Assembly (NCBI GenBank): GCA_013398615.1
Contig: VZSR01003807.1
Coordinates: 15,819,119 to 15,883,118 of the forward strand
DNA length: 64,000 bases
Reading direction: 5' to 3'
Source: Brachypodius melanocephalos
Taxonomy: Eukaryota > Chordata > Aves > Passeriformes > Pycnonotidae
In this document: one piece after another, positions 1-12,300 of the stretch
How positions within the stretch are numbered: the first letter of the stretch is position 1
How the letters are laid out: each line of letters starts with the position of its first letter
Made by a program: the position numbers and the translations under genes
Notes under the pieces: model-generated
The model's input: the letters and a program-made list of their open reading frames with translations, nothing else
What the model was told of the DNA's origin: nothing
Databases searched by the model: none

Positions 1-2078
1 CAGACTCCAGAAACACGCTGTTGCAGGCAATTTTTTTACACTGGAGAGGCACTTCAATTCCAAAACAAAAACCTCAGCTTCACCATGTATTTAAGAAGGA
101 ACTTCAGTTTCTTTCATTAGCCACTTAAAAAGCCCAGAGGAAGCTCTCATTGCAGCAACTTGGCCCTCCTCATGAAAGCTGCCCAGCCAAGACAGTGAAG
201 AGACTGGGCTGTAAGATTTAATTTCAAGTTGTTTCAGTAACAGTGTGCTATTTATATCCCCCTTGAATACTGCCCCAGAGCCAAGAACACCCACACAGTA
301 TAAAGACATAAAGCACAATTAAATCTTTAGTGAATGGGTCAATTCTCCCTTCAATAACACCAAGGCCAAGAGTAGCTCCATTAAGTAAAAATTAGCAAGA
401 ATGAGACCGCGTAAGTCCCCAGGAAAATCAGGCCAGCTGCAAAAAAAAAAAAAAAGGTTATTTTGTTTTGCTCACTGACACTTCTAAGACAGCAAAACCT
501 GTGAAGCTGGAGGAGAGAGAGAGACCCTTTTGAGAGACCCTTCTCAAAAGTGACTTATCCTATCTCCATGAGGCAAGAAAACAGTACAGACTGTCCCAGT
601 CTTCACCACTTCTAAGTGTACCACCAAACCTACTAGTTTTAGAAGGGGTACACTGCTACTTTCCATAGCTACTTCAGTGCAAGGTGAATAGGATAAAAAA
701 CACAAATACATCGTGTACAGTTGGGTGGGCAGCTTTTAGTCAAACAATGAGAAAGAAAAAAATATTGGTGGATAGTATTTTTTGCTGTAGGTAATCAGAG
801 AACTGGTACAGTTGCCATTAATTGACATCTCATTTGGCACACTGTTACTATGGAGGAAAAAAAAAAGTGATATATGAAATAGTCAGTGAAGTCACAAAAT
901 GCATCTGTGGATGTAAAAATTGCTAGAACCCTTATTGTTCAAACTGTGGGTTGTTTCAGACTCCAGCTCAAAACTCTGAAGATAAGAATTGCCAGGGAGT
1001 CTCAAATCAAAAGATTTTTTCCCACTTTGGACATTCTAAACTGTTTTCACTTTGAAAAAGGGTTCTCAGTGGTTTATAAACCAAAAAGCTTTCTAGAAAA
1101 AGTACCTGCTCACTCAAATATCAGGCTTGCTATTAAGGCTTCTTTATATCACCACCAATTTCTGCCTCCAGAGTTAAGTGACAAATCTAACAAAAGCCCC
1201 CTTAACTCAGCAGTTAAGGAAGTTTTCCTGTAACATTCTCTCCTTCAAAGGGTGATGTTGATGCAAACTTGGTCATTTAGATCTAGCCACATGAGATCCT
1301 CTGCAAGGAGCAGGGACCAAGGATTCTTGTGGCAAGAAACATTGCACACGTGAGCCTCTTTCAGAACCAAAGACATTCCACTGATAATGTTGAAAAAAAT
1401 AGTGGGAGAACAACACAGAAACAGGTGAATTCACAAGGTCCTCCTGATTTCTCTGAAGTACAACTTTAATTTCACATTTCTAAAAAAAAAAAAATCTGCT
1501 GGGTGACTCCTTAGAAAACTAGACCTAAATTGCAATTTCAGCAAGATACAAGTTTTAAATTTAAAATGCTGCAGGTGAGTCTTTTCTCAGGGGTGCTAGA
1601 ATTTCTTGAGGATCCAGAAAGGTGCCTAAAGGAAGAAAGGTAGAGTGTCTCCTGAAAGACCCCCTTCTGCAACACCTTCACTAGGAAACTGAGAGCCACC
1701 CAGTGTAAGCCCTCCCCTACAGTCCCTCTCTGGTGCACAAAAAAAGTTACCTGAATTAATCAGCACTTACCTGAAAGAATTTCCAAGCTTTTTTCTGCCA
1801 CCCCTTTTTAAATTCCCTAGGGCACAGGGCAGGAAGGCCTCAACTGGAGGAGACTTTCAAAAGTGAAGCTGTGCACAAGGTCACAGGAGTTTGAGTGATA
1901 CTGAGCGAGGGCTGACTGACACTGAGTGCATTAAAAGCCAGTTAAGGTTAATACACCTGGGTTCCCATGTACTTACCACCTCACAGGCTTCTCTTTTTGA
2001 CAAGCAATTCCATTTACAAACCTACTCAGCAACAGTAGTCTTGTAAAGTGTACATGTAACAAGTCACAAGTTGTTCCA
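1..2078. other. Sequence downstream of PPP1R14C, no gene recognised
   Basis: AT-rich sequence beyond the candidate poly(A) signal. I see a poly(A) run near 440-455 and a 9-bp hairpin-forming inverted repeat at 527-550. Open frames are short (up to about 115 codons) with no family resemblance. It could still contain extended 3' UTR if the signal at 2079 is not the main one. Confidence 0.5.
527..550. repeat. 9-bp perfect inverted repeat
   Basis: CTTTTGAGA (527-535) and TCTCAAAAG (542-550) are exact reverse complements with a 6-nt loop. A short direct repeat of GAGAGACCCTT overlaps it. Confidence 0.8.
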
Positions 2079-2084
2079 TTTATT
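2079..2084 (-). terminator. Candidate polyadenylation signal AATAAA
   Basis: The plus strand reads TTTATT here, which is AATAAA on the minus strand. It is followed downstream by GT-rich sequence (CTTGTGACTTGTTACATGT), as expected around a cleavage site near 2055-2065. It lies about 1.2 kb past the PPP1R14C stop and is the only canonical hexamer I found on this strand between the stop codon and the left edge of the window. Confidence 0.4.
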
Positions 2085-3303
2085 TGAGTAAATATCTGGT
2101 AAATAAAATCATCAGTAAACATTACAAAATTAAATACATTAAAAAAGCTTGCCAGTATACATAAAATTCACAAACATGTACTTCTTTTGAAAAATAAAAT
2201 ATGTTCAGAGCACCCTTGATATAAAATGCCTGACTAATGTCACCTACCAGTAAATGGTAGCTTATTAAACATTCTAGTTAGGACATTTTCCAGAAGGGAG
2301 CAGGGATCTCTCTTCTTGCTCTTACAAGTAAGAGAGCCCAAGTTAAGAAGTCTCTCCACTTCTCAGGGCAGAGCCATAAACAAAGGCTGTATCACTCTTT
2401 GCCTACCTTTATAGGAGAGGAATCTGCATTTGACTAAGACCACATCATTAAATGCAATACAGTACTTGCAGCTCATTTTGGTATCACTGCCTTTCCTCAA
2501 GCATGAACTAGGTTTTAAAAGGTGATGGACATTTCTCTAGGTGTCACTCCAGGCCCATATTCAGTATAGGTTAGCACAGCTCCAAGACACCATGAGGTGG
2601 AAAGGAAGTGATCCTGGCAAAGCATTAAAGTCAATCAAATAACTTTAAAGTCTACAAATTAAGCCCTTAAATGTCCCAATTTTCATATGCTGCAGTCTAA
2701 CAAGGAGATATGATGAGATTCTTCACTGGGCTGCTTTAAGGGTATTTAGAAAAATGGCAGCATTCATTTTAGTAATCTAAATTGGTACCTTCTGGTAGCA
2801 AACTTGCAATAACCACCATTTAAATAATTTACTATAACAAACTTCTCCTTCCATCCATGTGAAACAGTATTCACAGCCCACTTTAAAATTTATGTACAGA
2901 CAAGCACAAGAAACTTGACATCCATGAGTTAAATGTACAACCAACTTAAGAAACGTTATCCAACTAGTTGCAAGGAGAAGTCTCCTAGCTCTGTAAATTT
3001 ACAAGATCTTCTGATTCACACATAGGCTTGCTGCCCCTCATCACTAACTCTTGGATTCTTCACTTGCTTCAGTAATCCTCAGGTGAAAGTTGAGCAGCAT
3101 CCAAATTGTTGATATTTTCGATTAAAAAAAAAATTGACACTTAAAAAAGAACCCTTAAAACACACACAAAAAAATTCCTTGAGTCAAAACTGAATAAAAT
3201 CAAAAAAGTTGTGGAGAAAGACAATTATTTTAATAAAGGTCTTGTATTCAAAGTCCCATTTCCCTTGCCATGTCTTTTACAGAGTGCTGTTACTTTGAGT
3301 TAT
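2079..3303 (-). other. PPP1R14C: Probable 3' UTR of PPP1R14C
   Basis: Sequence immediately after the stop codon on the minus strand. It is AT-rich, holds no recognised repeat, and runs to the first canonical AATAAA found on this strand (2084-2079). The extent is inferred. No splice signal is needed within it, but no transcript evidence is available, and alternative weaker signals may be used. Confidence 0.45.
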
Positions 3304-3378
3304 TTATATACTCTTCTTTTGAGGGGGACTGAGTTTCCTCATTCCTCTTATCCGAGTTAGCAGCTCTTTGATAAATTC
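3304..3378 (-). CDS. PPP1R14C: PPP1R14C exon 4, coding part (residues 135-158 and stop)
   Basis: This exon encodes EFIKELLTRIRGMRKLSPP and QKKSI, ending at TAA (3306-3304). The acceptor has a strong pyrimidine tract, a long T run then CCCCCTAG, directly before GAATTT. The segment is the C-terminal helix and basic tail of the KEPI family. It joins exon 3 in phase 0 (PTE|EFIK). The remainder of the last exon is 3' UTR. Confidence 0.95.
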   Translation of the reverse strand, partial: EFIKELLTRIRGMRKLSPPQKKSI

Positions 3379-6300
3379 CTAGGGGGAAAAAAAAAAAAAG
3401 AAAATATGAGTAATTTTAAAGATCCCATAATACCATAATTGAGGGTTTTTTTTAAAAAAATGCGAACTGTACATTTTTATTTAAGCTTTTACTGCTAAGC
3501 TGGAATTTTTCTGGCCTGATCACAAGGAACCTTATATACATCCTTCTCATCCAGCAGAAGTGTGAACAATGAGCTTGTGATTGTGCTGGCTCAGTTATAA
3601 CCTATCTTTCAGGCTTTACTGCACAGGGCCTTATAGCACCTATTGAATGGAGCAAAACCCATGGCTGGATACAATGCAAACAGCCAACACAGACTTCCAC
3701 AGCTCAAGTGGAAGTGTGTGTGAAATCTGTGCAGAAATCAGTACTTTTGCTAAAGGAGGTGTTTCTCTTGCCACTCTCCATCCTGGAACTAGTATTTTGG
3801 TTGGCTGCATACTCAGCTGTACAAGAAAGGTGATTTGGCTAACAAACTCAGCTGTTTTTCCTCTCGCCCTGCTACTTTCCAAGCTGGCTCAGCCCTCTGA
3901 GCAGGCCCACCACTCAGCCCACACTAACACTTGTGTCAGTCCAAGGCAAAGCAGGAACAAGGAGCCAGAGGTAGCACCACTGGTTTACAATGGATGAAAC
4001 TGGTTGCACAGGTACGTGAATGACACTACTTTGAAAACAAAGAAAAACCAACCCCCCTCCCAAAAAAAGCCACCAAAAACCTCAGAACACAACAAACAAT
4101 TCACGGATCAGGCCTTTATTCAAGGTTATATTTTCCCCAGTTTCAGCAGATTTCCTCTTTTTAAACTGTGTGAGAACAGAAGCTCACAGATTTGCATCAT
4201 TCTCTGAAATTCTTTTGGTATACAATTTCTTGCAGGTGCATTAAAAGCTAAATGACCTCCTTATTGCCACATTGGGAAAATAATGATTATTCACAGTACT
4301 ACGTATAGACCTACAAAAAGGTTCTATGAAATCAGCTAGCTGTAAATATGGAATGTAATTATTCAGTTAGGTTGACATGAAAAGCCAGGTTGGATAGGGC
4401 TTTAAGCCTATTGGATGGTGTCCTGGCCCTTAGCAGTCAAATTAGGTGATCTTTAAGGTCCCTTCCAACTTAACCATTCTATGATTCCATGAAACAACTA
4501 AAAGCTTGATCTCCTAGAGGAGTGCTTGAAGTTAAAAACTCCAGTGAACAAAGTCACCAGTTAAATGACAACACAGTACCTTTCCAAAAAGGTCACAGTG
4601 AAACATGCATTACAAGGTGCTACCCTTAGCATAAGGAAAGTCCATGTAAATGTGTATTTTAATTTGAGAAATATGTCAGGTTTTTCTGGTGGGACCATGG
4701 TCCCCATAAACCAATTTGCTTTCCTGACAGATTATGCACATCTATAGTGACCTGCATGTACTGTTGCACCACAATTATAGCTGCATTCACTACCTGTGGC
4801 TGCAATGAACAGCAGCAAAGGCAGAGCAGCTGGACAACAGTGGGGTCTCCACCCTGAACTAAGTGCAGGCCACTTCAGGAATACATCTGTGCATATCAGT
4901 ATCATGCTTCCCATCTGGACAGACAGCCAAGATGAGATGACCAGAAAAACAGGTTTCTTAAGACCCCCAAATCCTCTCCCCTCCCATCCTCTTGAAGCTG
5001 TCTTATTTCACAAAGGCACAAGCCACTGCAACAATATCAACTCTAAACTTGTCACAATCCAGAATTTCACTAAAAAAATCAGAAGAAGGAGGAAGACATG
5101 CTTACTCTAAAAATTCACAGCTTTCAACAAACTTTGCATTAGTTCTGTATCACCATTTCACCACTGTAAGAATCTGTTGGATAATGCAAAAACTATATGG
5201 CATGATGCTGCTTGAAACACAAACACACTTCAGAATTTTTTACTAGCAAACTTATATAAAGCCCTGCAGTACAATTATTAGAAAAACAAACTCCCTAAAG
5301 CAATCTTAGAAGATTTTCACCTGGGATTATCATTTGTATTGCCTCTCAACAAGTCTTTCCATTAAAAACAAACAAACAAATCTATAGTCCCATCAGATTA
5401 AGACAGTTTTGGCTGAAGTGCAGTTCTTCCCTTAGAAAAACTTTTAAAATTGTCTGTTCAAGCCACAAACACTCTACAAGGAGACACTGCATCTGGAAAC
5501 TCTCCAGCAGCTTCACAGAAGTAAGAGCCTTATGGGAAGGGGCACCTGCAGAGTGGACAGGGACATCTATGGTACTCTGTAGTTACTTGGGATATTCCAC
5601 CCTGCCATTCCTCTGCCCATTCTCCCACAACTCAGTAGAGTCTGGATCAAGTTTCCCTTAGATATGAAATGTAGCCAGGGGTCAGATGCTTTTAAACATG
5701 ACATTACAGCAAAAGAGAGGAATTCCTCCCCTTATACTTTGGAGAGTTATCACAAGCACCTTCTTTTACAAAACAAGACATTTGCTTGAAGTTTTAACAC
5801 CACCTGGAAACTTCTTAAGGCTGCCAAAATAAACCAAGCTGTAGGGTTAAGACCCTAAAGGAGATCTGAAGCAAGTGCAACTATTCTTAAGGTAGAGAAG
5901 GCATTCATTTGAAGAAGTACATGGAATAATTTAAAATGCTTTATCCCTCAGGAACTAGTACTAGCACTATTGTGCACTTCCCGTGGACATCCAAACCACA
6001 ACACTGGTTCAGCACATTTCTGATTTAAATATCACTTTGCATCTGACACTTACATGGAGCTGTCTGTCATTAACACAGTTGTGCTCCAGTGCTGGTGGCT
6101 TTCTTGCTTTGCAGTTCCCCACAAAGGAAAAGCAGTGTTCTAGAGAAGATGCACATTTTCCTTCATGGAGGCAGGAAAGGAGACTTCACAGCATTTCAAT
6201 AAGCCTTCACTTTGTAACTAACCAACTCAGGTTTATGTCAACAATACCCATTTTGTTTTCTTAAGCCATCGCTCAAAAATTGCAGTGTTGTTCCTTGTGG

Positions 6301-9300
6301 CCATTTGAGTCAAGACTTAATATCCACATCTACCTCCATCTCATACACAAAAATCATTTTACACAGAGCATTTTACTGAAATCCCCTTTAACAAGAGACG
6401 CTGAAATTTAGCATCAGACATTTGAAAACTGACCATGTACTAATCTATGTTAAAGCACTTCTGTAATACAGGTTGTATTATCTACCTGTATATACTGATT
6501 TAATTCATGCAGTTAAAAAACAAGAATAATTCAGCTAAGGGTTCAAGAACTTATTCATCATTCCTTGAAGGGTTATAGCCAGGAATACACAGGCTACATG
6601 CACTTCTAATACAAGAAAAATCTCATACAAGCACTTCGTGCCTTGGTAAATAAAATAAAAAGTTTTTTAAAAGTGCAAAAATTCATGCAAATTTTGTTAA
6701 AATCCTTTTTTACAGATTTTCTGCAAGGAGGCATCCTCGTTACAAGTATTGAGAATCTTGTTAATTTGTAATACTAAATCACTGTTTCTAGAAGACATCT
6801 TTCTAATTCTAAAGGCAAATTTTAATGAGAGACAGACTAAATTTATAGTTCATTTGAACTCATCTATATTCAGCCTTGGGCAAAAAAATAATAAAGGCAA
6901 AAAACAAAGGTGAAATGATAATTCAGGAAAGGGGAGGAAATCACCTCTCTGCTTTGGTGGTGTGACTCATTGTTTTAATGAGGTCATTTGACAGACAATG
7001 AATTCCAGGCTTCCTATTCAAGTCTTCCAATTAATTCTGGAGACTAATTAGACTCTGCCTCTCCAGATTTCTCTTCCTCAAACAGTACACATGTAGTAGG
7101 ACTAGTTTTTAAACTAAAATTTAGAGTTGCCAGTTCTCCTGCTTCACTAGAGCATGAAATGAATCCTAAGTCAGCTTTCCTTCACAGCTTTACTTCCCTT
7201 TAGCCAGGTCAAAAACCAAGATTTCCTTAACTGTTTGCCCAAGGCTATTTCTTGGAGATGGCTTCATTAGTTGGATGTAAAAGCTAAATTCAGCCTGGAG
7301 AGCAATCCCAGAGCTACTTGGCAAAGAACCTAAATAATAATCCATCTTACTGCCAAACACCTTTTCTTCCACACAGGCTCAAACCACCCAAAGTCGATTG
7401 TACAGAAAGAAGGGAACTGCTTTGGGAGAACAGGGAGAATAGAAGATGCCTTCTATTAGCAAGAACCAGTGCAGCATCTCTGTGGCCTCACTGAACAATG
7501 CCCTCTCCAGTCAGGCCACAGCATCATCAGCGTCCAGAGCATGAAATTTTTGCAGCAATTTAGCTTCTTGGTGAACTCTGTAAAAGGCACTAACTACGTA
7601 CCCAAAAGCTTAGCTACAGTAAAGACTTGCAGCCCAATAATTCTCCAAATCGACAGCACATGAACATGCACAGCTTATTCTTGTCAAATAACCACTTGTT
7701 CTCCCACTCTGATATTGCTATGGGTGTTTGTAAGTTGTATTCATGAGGACTTGCAGAAATGAAAACCTGCAAGCTTAATTCCCTCCAATGCTGTAGGACA
7801 ATATAGAGCAGATCTCAGCAGGCACATAAAAAGTTTTAGTTCACTGAATTCAGTAGTCAAATGGATGAACAAGAAATCATATTTTACTGGAAATGCATCT
7901 GCCTGCATTACTTTTAAACAAGCATGTTTTCTAACCTTTTTTCTCTAGAAATTCTCCCATTTCATTTCAAGTAATATGGACACAAAATACCTTTTGTGTG
8001 CTGTGACTTAATAATTTATCACCCATCAGCTGCCCTGGCTTGCCCAGATGGAAGGCAGCACACTGCACTGAGGCTTTAGGACACATCTGCAGTGACTATT
8101 GCTTCTTGTGGGTATCCTACATATTGCTGCCTTGCAACTACATAGAAAAAACAAACAGTAACATTAACTTAAAATAATTCATAACACAGTAGGCCCAAAA
8201 TAAACATATGATCCTTCAAATGTAAAGGTGTTCTGTTTCAGAAGCATTGAGCTTTCTATTCATGTTTGCCTACTAAAAACATACATTATATCAATAAATA
8301 CACAAAACAGCTTTTATCTTTAAAAACCACAGCGCCTAGACCACTCTAAGAAGTTGCATCACAAGTCTGTCATTTGCTACAACTAGGAATTAAACTTGGA
8401 GACACATAGTTAAGAAAATGCATCTCTACCTTTTTCAAAAGTGTTAAAAGCTGCTGAAATAGTCCAACCACTGAAGTAATTGAGCAGTCAGTAACTTAAA
8501 TCTCTGCCCAAGCTCTCCAGAAAATATGCACAATTCAACAGTTTGTTTGCAAACCACATGGAAAATTATTATTAGAAGTTTCCAGAATGTAACTTTCCTT
8601 AACGATGGAACTTCATCTCCTTTTTCTCCCATTTTGCACTAAGTGAAGAACTGCACTAACAAAACAGATCCTGCCTGAATGGGAGATATCTCCAGCACAT
8701 TCACCTAAAGCTTTCTGTTTCTATAAAAAAAGAAAGAAGTAAATAAACTGCAAACCTAATTTATCCCATTGTCTTCCGACACTCATTATCTGCAGACCTT
8801 GTGTTGCTCAGCTGCATCTTTTGGAGTCAGTAAGCATAAAAACTGCCCACTCATTGGATTTCTCTCCCAAAGCAGTTTAAGAGTTTCCTTGTCATTTCTC
8901 CTGTCACTACATTGGCAGTCCCACTAGTGGAAGCTCTAATTCACATCAGCCACAAATATTCCAGATTTTCTCCAATGCCCAGTCTAAATGAGTGGCCTTG
9001 CTGTTACCAACAGCAATACAGATTTAGTCAGCCTTCTTCAAAATATATGCCTTGAAAAAACCTCATTGATTTCACAATCACAATTGTCTTCCTATCCTAA
9101 ACTGGAATATTGTGAAATATCTAAACATCATCATCAAGATTGCAGATTATATTTAAACTTGTTATATTCACTGCTAACATTAAGATGTTCCACCATCAGA
9201 TGATGGCAGAGAACAGACAGAACTGAGACAGCAACTCGACAAAGGTCAGAGTGGGATTTTCCACAGGTGACTTGTGGGATTGTATGAGGAACTGACTGCT

Positions 9301-12300
9301 CTGACACCCAGATGATGCAGGAAGAGGACGCTGCTCTCTGCTCCTCTTCAATTACCAAAGTTCAGATCCAAAATTTGATTATAGCACTGATTTAGCAGAT
9401 ATCATAGCCTTTAAGTTTGTGTACATAGTAAGTTTTTACATAAAGGTCCCACATTAAGCATATTTCCATACAAGTTAAAACAGCCATAACTGCTTCTTAA
9501 GAAAAGCTTTTAATATTTTAAAGCACATTCAAAATTTAGCTATATTTCCATTAGAATAAAGGTTTTGTGAAAGTTTCTCATAAGTTACTGTCAGTTGTTA
9601 TCTTTGGCCAAATTATTAAAGAGGCTGGGAACTCTTTCCATCTTTTAAGTGACCTGGATAACTCAGCTTCCTCTGATGAAAAGTCAGTCCAGGATACATA
9701 CAAAAGTTCCTCAGTCTTTCCTTAACCTTTAGTCTAAATGGAAGATACTAAGCAAAACTGACTTAAGACACACATTTTCAGGTTTAGAGGGGGTTTTTTT
9801 AACAGTTGGCTAAGAGCTTGGAGTTAATAAGCTTTCTGCCTGTACCATTTTTCTTAATGTTCTGAATAGCAGGGTCATTATATTACCTAACTTTCTTCTC
9901 AGTTGGGGATTACTACTTTTTGCAAATTGTATAACTCTTGATGATAAGACCCTTAGTGCACTTGACAGACTGTATTTCATTGGTCAGGAGAAATTCCATT
10001 AGCTCACATCCATTATCCACAAATCTTCTAAAAATCCTTTCACAAGCCAATTACCTCAATAGTTTTGAATGACTGCAAATATAAAAGGATTGCAGATTTT
10101 CTAGACAAGGTGTGGATCCTCATATAGCAAGTTTAAGCCAATAAAAAGGCTCTTCTTAGTCCACACATGGCAGGATAAAAATCTCTATTTTTAAGTAGCC
10201 TAAGCTAGCAGTCATACAGTATCATTGGGCTTATCATGCCATAGATGAAGAAAAGTTGGTGTTGTAAATAGTCCTGGGATGTGACTCATTGTGGAAGCTA
10301 TCTTAACAGAATAACAATTATTCAATTAGGTTGGAAAAGGCCTCTGAGATTGAGTCTAAGCCATGACCAAACACCACCTTGTCAACTAGACCATGGCACA
10401 AAGTACTTTCCTTGAACACCTCCACGGTGGTGATTCCACCATGGGCAGCCCATTCCAATATCTACCAATCCTTTTGTGAAGAATTTCTTCTTAATGTCTA
10501 TCCTAAACTCCCCTGTCATAGCTTGAGGCTGTCCTCTTCTCCTATCACTAGTTACTGGGAGATGAGGCCAACTCCACCTGTCTACAGCCTCCTTTCAGGT
10601 AGCTATAGAGAGTGGATTAAGTGCCCTCTCAACTTGGCTTTCTCTAAAGATTATAAAGGAAGATGAATATTCTCCTAGATAAGGAAGCTGTCTCCATCCC
10701 ATCCACAGAAGCCTGAAGACCCAAGTCACCAGTTCAGTATTAAAATCTCACCTTGATCCAGGTGCCTTGAGGGCAGACATGGACATGTGTCCAGGACGTT
10801 GTTTCCTCTGAACTGCCACACCAACTTAATTTACCAGTATGGCACAAATCTTTCCTGTACAACCAAGGTTTCCAGTGGAACACTTGCTGACATCTGTCAT
10901 GCACCCTTATAAGCTCCCTGAAATCTGTCTTTGCATTGGGTCAAACTTCACGGCTAAAAAAATCATTCATATGACATGTTTAATGAAGAAGGAAGAAGAG
11001 TAACTGTTTGATCTCTGCCTCCAGATAACACAGAGATAAGAGGTCAGCACATGAGTGACTGTTAAACTCTCGGCAGCCTGTTCCACTCACCTAGTCACGA
11101 CTCCAGCTTTCTCTTACAAAAAGAAAAAGCCCCTGACAAAAGCCACATCGGGTTCCACATGCCATATCCCTCTTCACACCTATCTTGAGAAGAACCACCA
11201 AGGTTCAATAGCACTTGCTTGGAGAAGGCTGACAAGGTCTGTGGTGTAGCATTACTACAGTGAGACAGCTGAAGAGCTGGCATTATGGCATCTCCATAAC
11301 GGGAGACGTGTTATCTGCTGTAAGGCAACCAAGATAGAACACAAAACAAACTCTACAGGTGCCATCAGGTGAGTCTTTCTAGGTCAATTCCCTGCACTGT
11401 CAAAATGTTTGTACCAGCAACTACCATAGCAATTCTGGAGAATCTTCTCAATCTACCACAGGAATCAATAATAATGGAAAAGCCTTGAAGAAAATCTCAC
11501 GGATTGTGAAGTGCCTATTCAACCACACCAGTTCTTCCAGGCTTCTTAAGCCCTGCCAGTTTATGCAGCTACAGCTGCAGATATTACAGAATAACCAACC
11601 TATTTGCACCTTGTTTCAAAACCAAACACCTGGCTTTTAGTCATGCAGAGCTGAAAGGTCTCTGAAAAGAGAATCCTGTAAGCCAACCCCTCTATTAAAT
11701 ACTTGCAGCAGCCACTTCTGGGAAAGAACTGACTCTATAAATGGAACTAACAAACTGACCCATAACTTAGACTTTTGATTTTTACAGTGAGTCCAAGGGG
11801 TGTTTTTACAATATTTACTCTTCCTAGTAAGAACACATGACTGTACGAAAAACAGTCTATATTGGCACTGGACACATTAATAGATACGTAAGTTGAAAGC
11901 TGAGTAACTAAATCCTGCTAGTACAGGTTATCCCACAGTTTTATTCAAGTCCATTCACACAAACAATTAGCCAAGCTGCACATCTGCATAACATTCTCAG
12001 AATAAGTTTTACTGTCCTAGATAAAATTAAATGATTTTACAGTGAAAAGCACAGTCCAACATGCAAATATTTTAGCCATCTGATGAGAACTATATATAAT
12101 TTTCCTATAATGTGCCAGCCTTAAAAGTCAGTATAGTCAGGAAGGACATTACAGCAAACAATATTGATAGTTCAGCAGGAATGACCAGCAGTTCCTCCAC
12201 TGGGTACAATCATATTCCTACTGTAGCTAAGTGACAGGCACAAGCATTTTCAGGATATAAAGCTCCAAGTTTATCAGCTAGCCCTTAATATTCAACTAGT

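Noticed and set aside
10379..10666. 95-codon plus-strand frame
   Set aside because: Antisense of the CR1 fragment at 10326-10658.
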